DNA of 64,000 bases, taken from Sphagnum compactum (taxonomy: Eukaryota; Bryophyta; Sphagnopsida; Sphagnales). Of this stretch, positions 47,341-60,277 are shown piece by piece. Below the pieces are notes generated by a model. The model did no database searches. It was not told where the DNA came from and saw only the letters and a list, made by a program, of their open reading frames with translations. A program made the position numbers and the translations under genes. The number at the start of each line of letters is the position of its first letter. The first letter of the stretch is position 1. Location of the stretch: contig OZ234501.1 of the NCBI GenBank assembly GCA_965153455.1, forward strand, positions 7,068,001 to 7,132,000, in the 5' to 3' direction.

Positions 47341-49016
47341 AAATGCGCCTTGTTTGATGAAATAGTTTCTTGTAGTTGTTTTGTTATTGAACTCATGAAA
47401 TCGTTATTTGAAGAACTAGTTGTTTTCTTGTTTCTTGCACATATTATCACCTTCTTTTATATTAGAAGAATTTTGCATACCTTGCTTTAGAACATTTGTG
47501 TTTTCCATTACAAGACTAGTGTTTTTTATGAATTCTTTATGTTGTTTTAGTACATTACGATGCAGGAACCACATAATGCAAAGGAACTATTCAACATGTC
47601 AGAAGAGCTTAGGAGTAAGGGAAGAAGGTTTCTGACAGAAAGGAAGACCTTAATAGTATGAAGGAAAGGGGATTCAATCACACAGAGGAGCGGGAACAAC
47701 ATGAAGTAAGAGCTGAACAAGAAAAAGGGAAGAAGGTGTTCAAAATGAGGGAAGAATTTTAAAGTCATGAAATCAAAGAGGTTCAATGCAAGCCTACCTC
47801 CACGTACGACGTAAAGCATATAAAAGAATATTTCAATTGATTTTAGTTCCTCATTCCCAAGTTCAAATGGTTGAAATATGGCTAAATAGGCAATTCATAC
47901 TAGATTTTTGTGCTTGAGACCGTAAAGAAGCTCAGTTCTATAGATTACATAAGAACTGCATAGTGCCACCACCTGGGTTAGATATAATTCTGGATAGTGA
48001 ATGCAATCAAAAACAGTCCTGTTTCTAGTCTGAATAGCAAAACGGAAGAAAGTAGTGTGAGATGGCACAAAATTCAATAGTTTGCATTACTCTCAAGCAC
48101 ATGCGCTGAAATGCACAATGGGGACTACCCTGATCTTGTGTTTTGAACAGACTTTCCAATTCCAGAAACCAATTAAGTGCTTTCAAATTCATAGGATAAC
48201 TACTAACCATTAGAGCAGCTCATGGTCTATTGACCCATGTTCATCCATGTTGTCTTGGCTGTGTCAGCTCGGTCCAGCTACAAGTTCTCTTCCAAGAGCT
48301 GACTTTGATCTTGTCATGTTTTTATTGTTGGCTGCACATGCCTGAGAAGCCCCTGAGGTCCTCTGATGTAAGTGTGTGTTGCAATTGGAAATTGCCCAAA
48401 CCACTCTGCCACTTGATGCCGACCGGGTTCTGCTACCCACAGTCTGTGGTGCCACATTTGGAGTTACTGGTACACTGGTTGAAATTCTGGGCTTGATGAT
48501 GCCTGGGGCTGCGCTTGAAGTGCTCATGACTGAGGGAAGAGATTCATTTGGTGAGCTGGACCTGCACTTTTTGGCCAGTGAATCCAACTTTGCTTCAAGC
48601 ATTTGTTGTTTGCAGTTTTCTTGTGCAATGTCTCATATTTGACTGGTGGGCAATAACTGGTTTGGCAACTCCCTTGAGTATGGATCAACTCCCTGGAAAA
48701 GCTTTGCAAAAGTTGGGGTTGAGAAAATCTGGAGGATTATTGCTTAATCTGTCTTTGCTGGGCTGTGCTATAGCCTGCAGTTAAAAATGACACATCATCT
48801 AGGCAATGGAGTGTGAGCACCAATACCCATACAAAAGTAAACAAAGTCTTCATGCTTGCTGTAGTCTTGTGTGGCCAAGGAGTTGGCAAAGGACTCCATT
48901 CTCAATTGGACTAAGGCAGAGATATTCAAAAGGACTAGAGGAAGAGGATGAAAAGAAAGACATATTGATGACAATATATGATGAATTACAGAAGGCTGTT
49001 TTCCTAGAATGCTGGG
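47341..49016. other. no supported gene; one coding-like stretch on the minus strand
   Basis: From about 48735 to 48264 on the minus strand, one frame reads FSTPTFAKLFQGVDPYSREL, then LPTSQI, a TGA, and then DIAQENCKQQMLEAKLDSLA and a Ser/Thr/Pro-rich tail ending at 48264. It looks like genuine protein sequence with one in-frame stop or an unseen intron. It lies just downstream of the unidentified gene that ends at 49017. It may be an alternative 3' end of that gene, or a separate broken gene. Confidence 0.4.
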
Positions 49017-52000
49017 TCAAACAGGAGAAAAGATAGAGTCTGCTTCCAACTCCTGCAGGTGGCAATAAAGCTTGGTGTTGGAAAAACCATCCAAGTATGG
49101 GGGCAAGTCTAAAAAGTCAAAAGCTGGCAAATCATCAGACTGCCACATTGGAACTTGGTTTTGAGCCCCCAAACATCCAGGCTCATGATCAGATCCCTCT
49201 ATTTCCTCTCTTTTGGTCCCGTCTTTGTTAGCAAGGTCTAAAATGTCTTTAAAAAGGGATGCAAAGTTGGATGTCTCTTGGGCCTGGTTTGCAAGCAGCC
49301 AGTGTGGTTAAGATAGGAGCAACAATCTGAGTCTATCCACAAAGATGATCTCAAATAGGCCTTCATGGTCTAGCAGAGCTAATAAAAAGTGCATACATAC
49401 ATTACCTCCCCTGCCTTCATGCCTAAATCCAAGGACAAAAATAAAGGACAAGAGGTTTGAAAATGCTGGGTCCACATATGTTGCAGCTATTCTAATAAAA
49501 TAGATCTGTTCATTAAGACAGAACTAAATCCATTTAACAATTCAAGAAAGAAGAGATCAAATCACATACCTGTAGATTGGTTGGCTTGGCCATTTCTGTA
49601 ATGCGCAAAATGCATAGCTGTCGCTTCCATGAGGACCATCCTCAGCAAGGCTTCCACTCACCCATGGGGAAATATCAAGTAAGTGGTCATGAGCTTCAAC
49701 AGCCATATCTCCTAATGTCCTTGGCGAGAAAGAGGCCAGTTTGATAGTGACAGGAAGTCCCGGTATTGAATTCTTAAGCAAGCTGCAATCTGCAAATTTA
49801 GGGTCCATAATGCACTAGCTGTCAAAATGAGTCAGAATGCAGTTTTGATGCAAGTCCCTTGACATCCATAGAAAACTGTTTCCAACTTCTCAATACAAAA
49901 GAGCCTCTTTGAACTAAAACTCAGCAAGAATTTGTGGAAACTCTTTACAGAGGTTTTGACACATCACACTAAGCGTAATAAAAATGGAACAAATTCTGCC
50001 TGACATAAAAAGCAACAACCACTGTGTTGCCAACTATCCAGACATTCTCATGAAACTTTCAAAGAGATTATGTATTCTCGCCTTCAGCCAAGTCTACAGT
50101 TCTCTCCACAAAAGATGGCAACCCTCACATTTAGGTTGATCTCAGGAATGTGTAACCTCATTGAGTCCACTTACTGACCACTACCTACATAAACCTTCTG
50201 TGAAGCTTTTCCCTTGGACTCGGGACACAAGAATCAGAGCAAGAGAGTATAAACATCTTGTTCAAGACATATTTGGTGACTGTAACTGTTGCAGTTTTCT
50301 CTCAATGAGGTTGCTTATTGTATCTAATTTGCACCTCAGAAGAATCTAGAAATGGAAAAACTGTAAGGTAGGTCTCCCATTCAACTGTTAAGACCCATGG
50401 TTTCAAAGCCAGAAACCAAGAGTTTGCTAGCTATTAATTGCTTACCTCTTTCTTTTCTGGATTGTGTGTTATCTTCCTGACATAGAGCATTGGATTGAGA
50501 GTTGGCTGCACCCTGGGCAATGCACATGGCTGAAGAATCAAAGATCTGAGTTCCATAATGTTTTTTCTTCTTTTGCAGCTCCTGGTTAGTTATTAAACAT
50601 GGAAAGCCAGCATTGTCTGAGACCCTTCTCCTCCTCGGTAATGACCTCATTAGTTGAATTGGAGACTTTTGAAGACCTATTTTCTCTGATGCCGTAATGG
50701 AAAGGAGCTTGTCATTGGACTGGGCAAGTAGTTGAGCTTTAAGCACACCCTCACTATTCTCAGGTGGGAGCCAAGTTTCCTTAGAGAAGATCATACTCTT
50801 GTTCCTCCTGGAATTGCTTGCATTGTTATTTCTGATGCTCCGTTCAGGGATCTGAATGCTATTGATGAAGCTTGCAAGGGAAAGTTGAGTTCCTCTTTTT
50901 GACTTGTACTCTGTGTATAAACTTTCTTGGGCATCATCTTTTGAGGTATTCCACCTGGCTTTCATTGTGCTCCAGTGGCAAAGTCTCTTTCCAGGAGCAT
51001 TTGCAGAGGATAAAGACACTGGCTCACTTTCCTGAACACCCCATCCACAGATATTCCCGATCACTAGAGTAGTGTACTACAGAATTCACTACACTAAACA
51101 TATGGAACGTAAGTTGATCAATGCACTAGAAATCTGCTAATCTGCTATTCATGCTAACCATACTTTTCTGCATATTGATCTGCTAATCTCCTATTCATGG
51201 TATTCTGCTTTCCATTCACTTAACTTAATTGTTCTCATTCTTTGAGTCCTGGTTACCATTATACACTGCAGGAGTGGCCTCTTCAGTTGCAGTACATCAA
51301 ACCAAGAAAATTCCTATGTATGTTCTTGATCGATAAATGTTATCTGTTAGTATGTTTCTTTCTCCTGTGACTTGGGAGAACTTAGAGGACCTACGAATCA
51401 TAGAATGTCAGCATGCACAAATAGGTGAAGAGATCTTAGCTGAATAGCAAAGAAATTAAAACAGAGGAATCTAGACAAACGTACTCAATGCAATCCAGAT
51501 ATAATCTATCTGCACAGTATTATTGTACGTTATGTTCAATTGTCTTACCCAGTGTAAAAACTGCCCTGAAGGACATACTTTGTTTGTAGCAGAGACATCC
51601 CAGAGACTACCTCACAGCTCTTTCTGAATTCTAGACAATGCATTTGAACTTCTTGTGGTTTCTTGAATAGGATGGGGATCAACAAAATTTGCTACCTTGA
51701 AAGAGCTTCCGCCTTTGAGAGCTCTTGAGGGTGAAGGCCAGTCTGAAATCTCTTTTTGCCCCTGGTGAACAACTTCTTCACTCAAAATTTTGTCGGCTTG
51801 TCGCAGAGCCTTCTTGAAATCGCTGCCGAACCTCCCAGTTACCCATGCTTCAATCAGTTTCTCTGAAACATTACGAGTAGTTGTCTGATCGACACCTACT
51901 TGGATGTTGGAAGTCATTTTTGGATTCAAGCCATGACCAGCAAGTTGTGCACTTGTGTGCCATGGCAAGCTTACCATAGAACACGAAGATTCTCTGCTGT

Positions 52001-54556
52001 TCAGCTTTGAGGGTTTCTGTGTCAAACTACTCTGCATCAGCAGCTTCAATTCTTCACCCCGTATGAGTGCAGCTAAGCCTGAATTCATCTGCTTCAAAAT
52101 AAAACTCAGTGTTGGTTGTAATTTCACACACAACAGCATCACATCAAAGACTTCTAAATAGCAACAGTTACATGTGGTGTGAGAGATGGCTGAATGTGAG
52201 TGGGTACAACAGTTGACAAAGGTGTTTTGGCTTCATGTGGCAATTTTATATCATAAGGTAGGGTTAGGAGCAACTCAAGATCACCCATACAAGCATATCT
52301 GTTCCATTCTTCTACAACGGAGAAAAGATGACCTAGACATCCTTCATCTTCTTTTATGCAGAATTCATGTCATATGGGTGATCAGGACTATAAAATCCAG
52401 TCAAGGAGCCAGCTGTGTAGCTTCTGAGTATATAGAGAACTTTCAGTTGTCTGAAGAACAAGAATGAGCAGCTCCTCAAAAGCATATAAGTGATAATAGG
52501 AAACTTCTGATGAGAGGAGTGACTAGAGGTGCATTGAGATACAGGTACAATACTCCTGCTAGGCAGTCACAATACTCGAGCATGTATATTTCAAATGAGA
52601 AGAACATGCTCTAAAAATATGAACATCAGAGGTAGTTGATTTCTCAGAGACTACAGCATGTTACCAGGCTTTTGTTCTTGGAGTTAGCCTCAAGCCCCAT
52701 TGCTCTCCTTGTGATAGTAATTGCGTCATTCTCCTTCTTCCATCTAGCTCTCTTCTGCTTCACATGCCTTGCACCATCAAGGATTATAACCTCTGCTTCA
52801 TTCATTTCTTTCCAACTTCCATCTTGGAGTACCTGATTGCAGCTAAGATGACAACAATGTGTAAAACAAATCAAATTTCTCTCACATAAATATCTCATTG
52901 CAGCAAAGGAAAGAAGCCTGCACCTCATATGATCCTTCCTACATGCATCACAAAAGTGGAAAACGGAGATTACTGTGATGAGATCCCTTTTAGTGCATAG
53001 AATTCCATCACCAGAGCAATGTACTATGTATTTCCTTCAAACAAGGGACAGTTTAGTGTATGAAAACTTCAGAAGATCCAAGTTTGGACATAGTACACAT
53101 TGCTGCACCTGATTAATGCTGCTGTTGGAAATATCATTAATAAATGGATTGCTGACCTTGGGACGTCTCCTTGCAGGGCAAATGATGGAGCTTGGATGGC
53201 TATCAGTGAGTAGTCCCTTCTCCAATTTGGGAACCGTCTTAGAGAAGGCTTCACCAGGAACTGTGATCTTATTATCCAAGTTCATTATAGAGTCTTTCCA
53301 GGGAGACCAGACACAAGCCCGCCGCTTTGCTCCATAAACAATGTTCACAGCTTCCGTCTGACTGTGAGCAGTTGTGAGGCATGAATGAGCACTGTCTGGA
53401 AAGGTGGAGTCTGCATCAAGGTTGTAGTGTCCAGATCTGATACATAGTGATTTTGGCAATCGAGGTCTCACTTTTGTGAGATTGGGAGGATCACCCCTGT
53501 ATGCCATGTACACATCTTCTCTAATGTTCCCTTTAACACATTCTAAGATTGAGTGGGAACCATTCTTGACAATTTCCTTCTGTCCACAATTCAAAACACA
53601 TGCAGGTACATGAGACCTGCAGTGACCTAATTTGTGCAGGGCTTTCAGATTACTCTTCTTCTTTGTTTGATAAGTTAACCTTCTCATGTAAGGAGATCTG
53701 GCCTTCTTTTTCCTTGATTCCAAAGGCAGTCTACATCCCTTGGTACATGGTCTTTGAGATACTGCATCTGCAAGATTAGAATGCCTATGCTTCAAGCTTC
53801 TGGTGCGCCCTTTATGTTGTACTGCCCAATCCTTGCACCCAGAATTTGCAATGTCCATAATTAAACCATGCGACAAAGTGTGCAAACTAGTGTGCTGGAT
53901 GCTTACCTTCTCTCTCTCTCTCTCTAAGTCATTTTCTCTTGCCGGTCCCAATTTGGCACTTGAATGCCATGTGCTCTCCCTGGCTTGGCAGTGTCCACCA
54001 TCCTCCACACCAGCAATGTGTGGTTTCCTTTCAGTTTGTTGGAACTTTTGTGAGAAACAATTTTTCAACTTCAATCTTGGGAGGTTCAACTCCTTGTATT
54101 CTGGCTCATTACCAACACATGGAAAATCATGAGATGCCAGTGAGTGTCGCAAGTTAAGTGATTCCATTTTCAGTAGATGTGCAGCTTTCTTTGGTGTAGA
54201 GCTTATGACCCCACAACTCTGTTGTTCTTTCCCCCCAGGGACAGTAACTTGCCAATTCATAGCTGGCCTTCTTGCTGAAGCAGATTTAGAACATCTTGCA
54301 GTATGATGGGTCAGGCTTTCAACCATCAGCTGTTCACTACTTGTCTCTCTGGGTGGACCAGGTAAAAAATCCTTTCTCACTGTAGACTGTATTTCTTTTG
54401 CAGTCTCCTGTAATGCCACAATAGAGAGCTTCTCACAAGATGACTTCATGGCAACATCCAAGCAACCTTGCCCCAATACTAACTCAACCTCTTCAATGGT
54501 GCTTGTTGTCCTCCTTTTAAGCAATTTATCCCTTTGCTTCAAACCTACTAGCCTAC
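49017..54556 (-). CDS. 3' part of an unidentified multi-exon gene
   Basis: I do not recognise the family. Likely exons are 54556-53109 (482 codons, begins in phase 1), 52832-52665, 52088 to about 51616, about 51031-50446, 49789-49566 and 49283-49017, ending in TGA. Four joins are phase-consistent; the join between about 51616 and 51031 is unresolved and may hide an exon. The big exon is basic and Ser/Lys/Arg-rich (LKQRDKLLKRRTTSTIEEVE; GCRLPLESRKKKARSPYM). The third contains LIEAWVTGRFGSDFKKALRQ. The fifth has NSIPGLPVTIKLASFSPRTL and DSYAFCALQKWPSQPIYRY. The last is acidic (WQSDDLPAFDFLDLPPYLD). No membrane segment or catalytic motif is seen. Basic tracts suggest a nuclear protein, but that is only inference. 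The exon at 49566 could instead use the stronger donor at 49569, but then the last exon is out of frame. Confidence 0.6.
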
Positions 54557-57500
54557 CTGCACAGCAATTGAATATGCTCAAATGAAATCAGGACCTTGCT
54601 TAAATCAGCCTAGATATTTTCATTTAGCCCTTTGGTATCTCAGAGAGCCAATGGATCATCAAACTATTTCTTCAGAAACCTTCACCACTGACAACGAACT
54701 AAGGACTTCTTAAGCTGTATGGCCTTGCAGCTAATGTTTGGTTACCTGGGAAACAAGACTCAAGCCTACATAAAATGTGTGTGTTGGTGAAGGTTTGCAG
54801 CCAGTCACATAGCTGAATAGTTCAAAAGAGATGAATCAAACAGCTGTTTTCTTGTTCACAGCAGCTGGACCCAAGAAAAGACAGAATTAAAGAAAGAGAG
54901 AAAATCAACAAGCCTTGGTTCAACAAATCAGAGAACTGAAGGACAAGTGGGTAAGAGTATAAGGAAGGAGGAACAAGATGTGTAATGAGGACAAATGAAG
55001 ATGATGAGACAACTGGAGAATATCCACAGTGCTGAGCTCAGAGCCACGTGGATCTACCTATGGCAAAACACATTACAAAAACATGAAACACACTCTCATT
55101 TGCAAGGCAATTTGTGGAGGTCCTCCAGTTTATGACCTGATTCTTTCATGGAAGCTCTAACTCCAGTTACCAATAACTGAAAACCCTGAAGGGTTTAGTT
55201 CATAACCTAACAGACATCAAAACAAAGTCATCAGATAGAGTGGATCAGCAACCCTGCTTTCATCGTCAGAAATAGACTGGACATGCTTAGGAATTATTGC
55301 ATCCTACTCTTCACACTTTGACATATCAGGTATGTTCAGTAGTACCCTCCATTTGGGGACTTGAGTCATGTGAGACTCAGCAGATTGTTAGCCTTGTACT
55401 GGCAGGTCTTTCTACGAAAGAAGCTTTCCACCAGAATCCAGAGGCAACAGGGGGTGTTCCTCCAAAACTTGGGCCTTGGGCTTGGGTCTTTCTATCTAAT
55501 TAACCTTTGTGAGGCTGCAGTATTGCAGTCCTGCACATGGCATGCCACAAACAAAACCACAACCTTTTTCATCATGAAATATGCACAGCCCTCCCCAAGG
55601 AATGCTGTTATGGTTCTTGAGTTGCAAACAAGAGGTTCATTCTTGCTGCTATCCTTGAGAAAGATCAATCTCTGTGACACCATGGAACTTCAGAACCTTG
55701 TTTCTGAATTGAGAGATCACTTCTGTCATACCACAAGTATAGTTTTGAATAAAATCATGGCGCAACATGTGGCTGAAAATCATAGGTTTCCCTTTCCCTT
55801 GTGGCAACTGTGATAAACAGCAAAGCACAAACCAATCAACCTTGAGGCATTGTATTGAGCAGGAGCAGATATACTGTGTGAACCAAAAGTCTCAAATCAT
55901 ACGATGAGGTGGAGAACAAAGGAGGCAATAAATATATGGGAATCCAATAACATGAGTGTAGAGTGACTGGACAGGGTAAGAAATCTACAAGGAAAGAGTC
56001 ACTAACATCATGTTGGCAGGTCAGACCACAAGCTGACCAAAAAGGTTGGAGATGAATGAATGGGATCAGAAAGGAACTTTGTTCTGTTGTTCCACAGATT
56101 CAAGCTGAAGGTACCATATGAGAGCCTTAGGACAAGACTTAGATGCAAAGAAATAGAAATGAGGGACAATGCCCTTGAAGGTGTTATGCACTTACTCATC
56201 TGCTATCAACTGCTACTTACTCTAATATCCAACTAAAAAGTGCAAAAAATGCAAAGAAAGTCATAGTGACTGATATCTAGACTGGAATATATGAAATCAT
56301 TCTATATTTCTGCAAGTATCTGTACATAGAAACTGATAACTCAATCACATCTCACTGAAGTGATCAACCACCAAATACAATTTATTCAAGTGTACTTGAC
56401 AGAGAGGAAACATACCTGTGTATAATGATGTCACAGGCCTTCTATCCATTACATTGCAGGGGTTAGAGGACAGCTAATTTGGATACCAATTTGAAAGCAA
56501 CCCTTGCTGTTGATCCCAACCCCTGGGAGCTTCCTTCAGCTCTTGTGATACCTGTGCAACACTCTACATAAAAAAGTGCTGTCAGATCTTGGGAGACAGC
56601 AACATCAATGGATAAGCAAAGGTTCAGATGGTGTAATTTGACCTCAGTGTTTGCCATGTACCAACAATTGAGTTTTGGCTGAAGAAGGATGGTCCACTCT
56701 TGAATTTCTAGTCTAGAAAATTGACTCAAGTCTTACATGAAGTCACAATTATTAATATGAACACGTATACCCTTCACAGGAAAGCTTAGATGAGACCACC
56801 AGGTTTATGTTACTCATGATAAAAGTAACTGGTGGATTCGTTTGCTCTGTCTGTCTGTCTGTCTGTCTCATGTGCATATGTTTAGATATTTGACATCATT
56901 AGCTCCTTGAGCTTCTGAAGACTTGCAATTTCTTTCCTTCCATCTGTTCCCTGATCTGTCAGCCTGATGTTAGTGGTTTTGATTTCAGACATGGCTTCCA
57001 GTTCCTTGGGCTGTGAACTGGATGTAGTTTTTCATTGCCCTTTCCTTTAAGCTAGAACACAGGGGTGAGCATTCTTCATTGTGCAGCAGTGCAAGATAGG
57101 TGGCCCTCTCTCTGGAGCTTAATTTTGTTAAGAGAATGCCAGAGCTTAGCTGAGTGACATACTCTCCTTGACTTCATGCTCTCTTGCTGTATCTCAGCAT
57201 GAACTACAACTGTTGATTGTTGGTTGATGCAAGCAAGCAGACCGGAATGACAACAAACTGTGCATTGACATTGTTGCCATCATGAGCAAATTGAAGGTTT
57301 CCTCTTCTTTGAAGGCTGAAAAATCCTGAACCCACAAGCTGCCATTGCCAACATGAATCTTTGATGAGCATCTGATACTGTCTTGCACTTTTGGACTCCT
57401 CTACTTGCCATGTTGTGGCTACATCTCTTTCAGTCTGCAGGTCTGTAATTCTATCAGCCTTCACTTTCCACTATCTTCAGCATAATAGAGTTTCTTCAAT

Positions 57501-59340
57501 TTTGTTGAATACCAGCAATAAGTATAGCTCAGCCAATACTTAGAAGGGACTGGAAAGCAGTCTTTTATAAGAAGTTTGGGGTTCTAACTAATTCAGTGCC
57601 TAAATCATGTTATTGATTGCAATGATCTACTTCCTCCTGAACATGTACAATTCAAGATCTAGGAGATTAGCCAACCTCGAGCCAACAGGTCGTTGAAGGA
57701 CAGAAACGACTCACAGTCAACTACAAGAGTTGTGTGACCTTTGAGAAGTAATAGCCATTATTTAACTCGTTTTTGTGCAGCAAGTTAACCTTTGAACCAC
57801 TGGGTTGCAAGTTATGGACCCACCTAAGCCCTAACTATTGCACAAGCACCCATTGATCGTGCTACCCTACAAAGGTGACTGATTGTATAGGACATTTATG
57901 AGCTGTTTTCACTGAAGAAACTTATTCATCTGTGGCATCACTAGTTCACTAAGATGAGGCCAAAATCTATCTGAGTCAGACTGCATCAGTCAAGTGAGTT
58001 ATCCTTTCCACAATACATACTAAGCAAGGCACACTACTATGTGCAAATATGTGATTTACTTTTATGTCTTTCTTCCTGGACATGTTATTTCAAAGTATTA
58101 GTATATCTTTTTTTTAGTATTAGGGGCATACAGTTTTTTTCTCTTGGAAATGGAAAGTAATCTGTACCAGATAACTCTTGTTCCTTTCACTTGTCAATGC
58201 TGGTGCAAGAGCAGGCATTGCTCCTTGCATTTGCTGCACTTTCTGCTACCTTCTTTCGAGTGGATGCAGCTCTTTTTTCTTTTCCTCTTTCCTTTCTATA
58301 AGCGCATTCCTTGATTCCCATTTGTACAATCCCACAGAGTAGAATAAGCCACAGAAGTGAGTCTGATATTCTGTCAACCTATTTTGTTCTGTTTTGTGGT
58401 CATATCAGCCAAGAATAACAAACCCCATACATTATCCAAGAAAAAGGAGAAGGATTGATGAGAGTTCACTTCTAGCTCAGCATGCTAAGACATGATGACA
58501 AGAAATGGACAGGTATGTCCAGTTGATTGCTGATTGAGCCCACAAATGAAGGAGCACAACAATAAAAAATCCACACAAGACACAGAAACTGCAGAATGTA
58601 GAAGAAAATATATGAAATAAAATCATTGGACATTGGTACATTTCATTGATCAAAGAGTCCATGGACCAAAGGATTGAAGGTAGGAAGAAGAAAGGATTCG
58701 TTAACAGGCAGCTGACAGCTTGAAAGAAAGGAAGGAATATGCAGATGTGAACTGGAAGAAAGGATTAGTCAGCTGGAGAACCCCACAAATAAAGTAGCAT
58801 AAAGAACTGTCAAGGATGAACAAACACTCGAGGTCTTGCATATATTCCTGGTTGCTAGGTGTTGTTTGCGACACAAGAGAGTTTTCACTACCTTGTGAAG
58901 AGCTTCATCATAGTGAAGGGTGTCCCAGCAAAGACTTTCTGCAGCCTGTTTTGACAGAAGTTCGTTCACTGTGTCCTGATGTCATATTCCCACAAGTACC
59001 TTTAATGCCAACACCCTCTGCAACCCATACAAGTAGGCTATGCCATATGTGATGGACTGAAACCTCAAATGGAAGGTCCGCTTAGCTTGATCCAGGTAGA
59101 TGAGATATGGTGACATTTTGATCTTCGTGAACACAAAAAAGACCCTGGATTTATGATGAGGAAAGAAAGAGCACACCAAAGATTTAAACCTAAATACACC
59201 TACGAAAATGAAAGGACAAAAGAACCCTGTTACCACTGATGCAGCATCATGGCTAAGCCCAATATTGTTTTTGCACGAGGTCACAAGCTCATTCTCCAGG
59301 CTTTTTATGCACTTTCTTTGTTCCTCCCTCCACACGTCCT
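54557..59340 (-). other. probable 5' exons of the unidentified minus-strand gene, boundaries unsure
   Basis: Several coding-like blocks occur on the minus strand. 59338-59234 follows a good acceptor and reads DVWREEQRKCIKSLENELVT, ending at GTG|GTAACA. Around 59147-59000 two frames compete (GLFCVHEDQNVTISHLPGSS, which continues the phase but meets a stop, versus MSPYLIYLDQAKRTFHLRFQ). 57464-57204 contains DLQTERDVATTWQVEESKSA. 56715-56552 contains LEIQEWTILLQPKLNCWYMA and LHHLNLCLSIDVAVSQDL. 55805-55660 contains KGKPMIFSHMLRHDFIQNYT and GMTEVISQFRNKVLKFHGVT. At 55640-55500 another frame reads LVCNSRTITAFLGEGCAYFM. They could belong to the gene ending at 49017 or to a second gene. A CTGT microsatellite is at about 56850-56869. 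Confidence 0.4.
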
Positions 59341-60238
59341 GCAGGACACAACCTTTCTGTAGAGCGCTTGGGGGGACCTTGCCCTATTATCTTTTCTCTG
59401 AGATTCTTATCTCTATCAATGCTATTCTAATTTAGTTGCTGATTCTTTTTCCTAAATTTTCTCTTCTTGCTCCTTCCTAAAGAAAAAGAAGAAGAAGAAT
59501 GTTGTCAAGTGGTTGATCAAATGGAGAAGTCCCTAGATGAGATGATGAACCTTCGTCTGGCCCAAATCTCTAAGTGCTTTTTCGCAATGTCTTGAGGATT
59601 TTAGCAAATGTCAGATTTATGGAACAGACCAGTACTTCTTGTTGCTGCTTCGGCATTGCAATTGATTCACCTTCAAAGTTCATGTCACAGCCTTGCCCTG
59701 GACAGAAGAGGGAAAGTGTGTTTCGGGGTTTGCACACGGCTGATATTCTTGCGACATTCGCAAAGGCAGCGCGGTTATCCGTCGCTACATCTTCCTCCTC
59801 TCCTTACCTCCAATTCCCTGGGAAAACATCTAACGCAGGGCATAAGAACACATTGCTGATCTCTAATAAGTAGAACAAATTCAGCCCGAGCTCCAAAATC
59901 GGCAAGAAGAATCGCTTAGTGTTCTTGATACTCCGTTGTCGTTGTGCGTTTTAAGACAACTTCAGATTCTAATTCGTATTCCGTCCGTTAGGAAAGAGTC
60001 CTTGAGTCTCGGCCAAGGTCGAAATAAATCGTGGCAAAAGGCAAATGCACCATTTGTTTGGGGCCTTCTTCTCCTTCTTCTTCTTTGCCCGCGTGCAGCG
60101 GTTTCTCACTGATTGCAAATATTTTGGCTTGATTTGTGTGGAGTATGTCAAGCATTTTTAACGAGTGTTCTTGATACCTACTCCGTTGTCGTTGCGCCGG
60201 TTTTCGTGTCAGCTGAGAATTTCATGGACTGGATGTGC

Positions 60239-60277
<39 letters not shown>

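Noticed and set aside
53803-54157. Plus-strand frames of 72-109 residues
   Set aside because: They lie inside the 482-codon minus-strand exon and are antisense shadows.
55361-55813. Plus-strand 150-residue frame
   Set aside because: No family similarity. The minus strand in the same place has better exon-like blocks bounded by splice signals.
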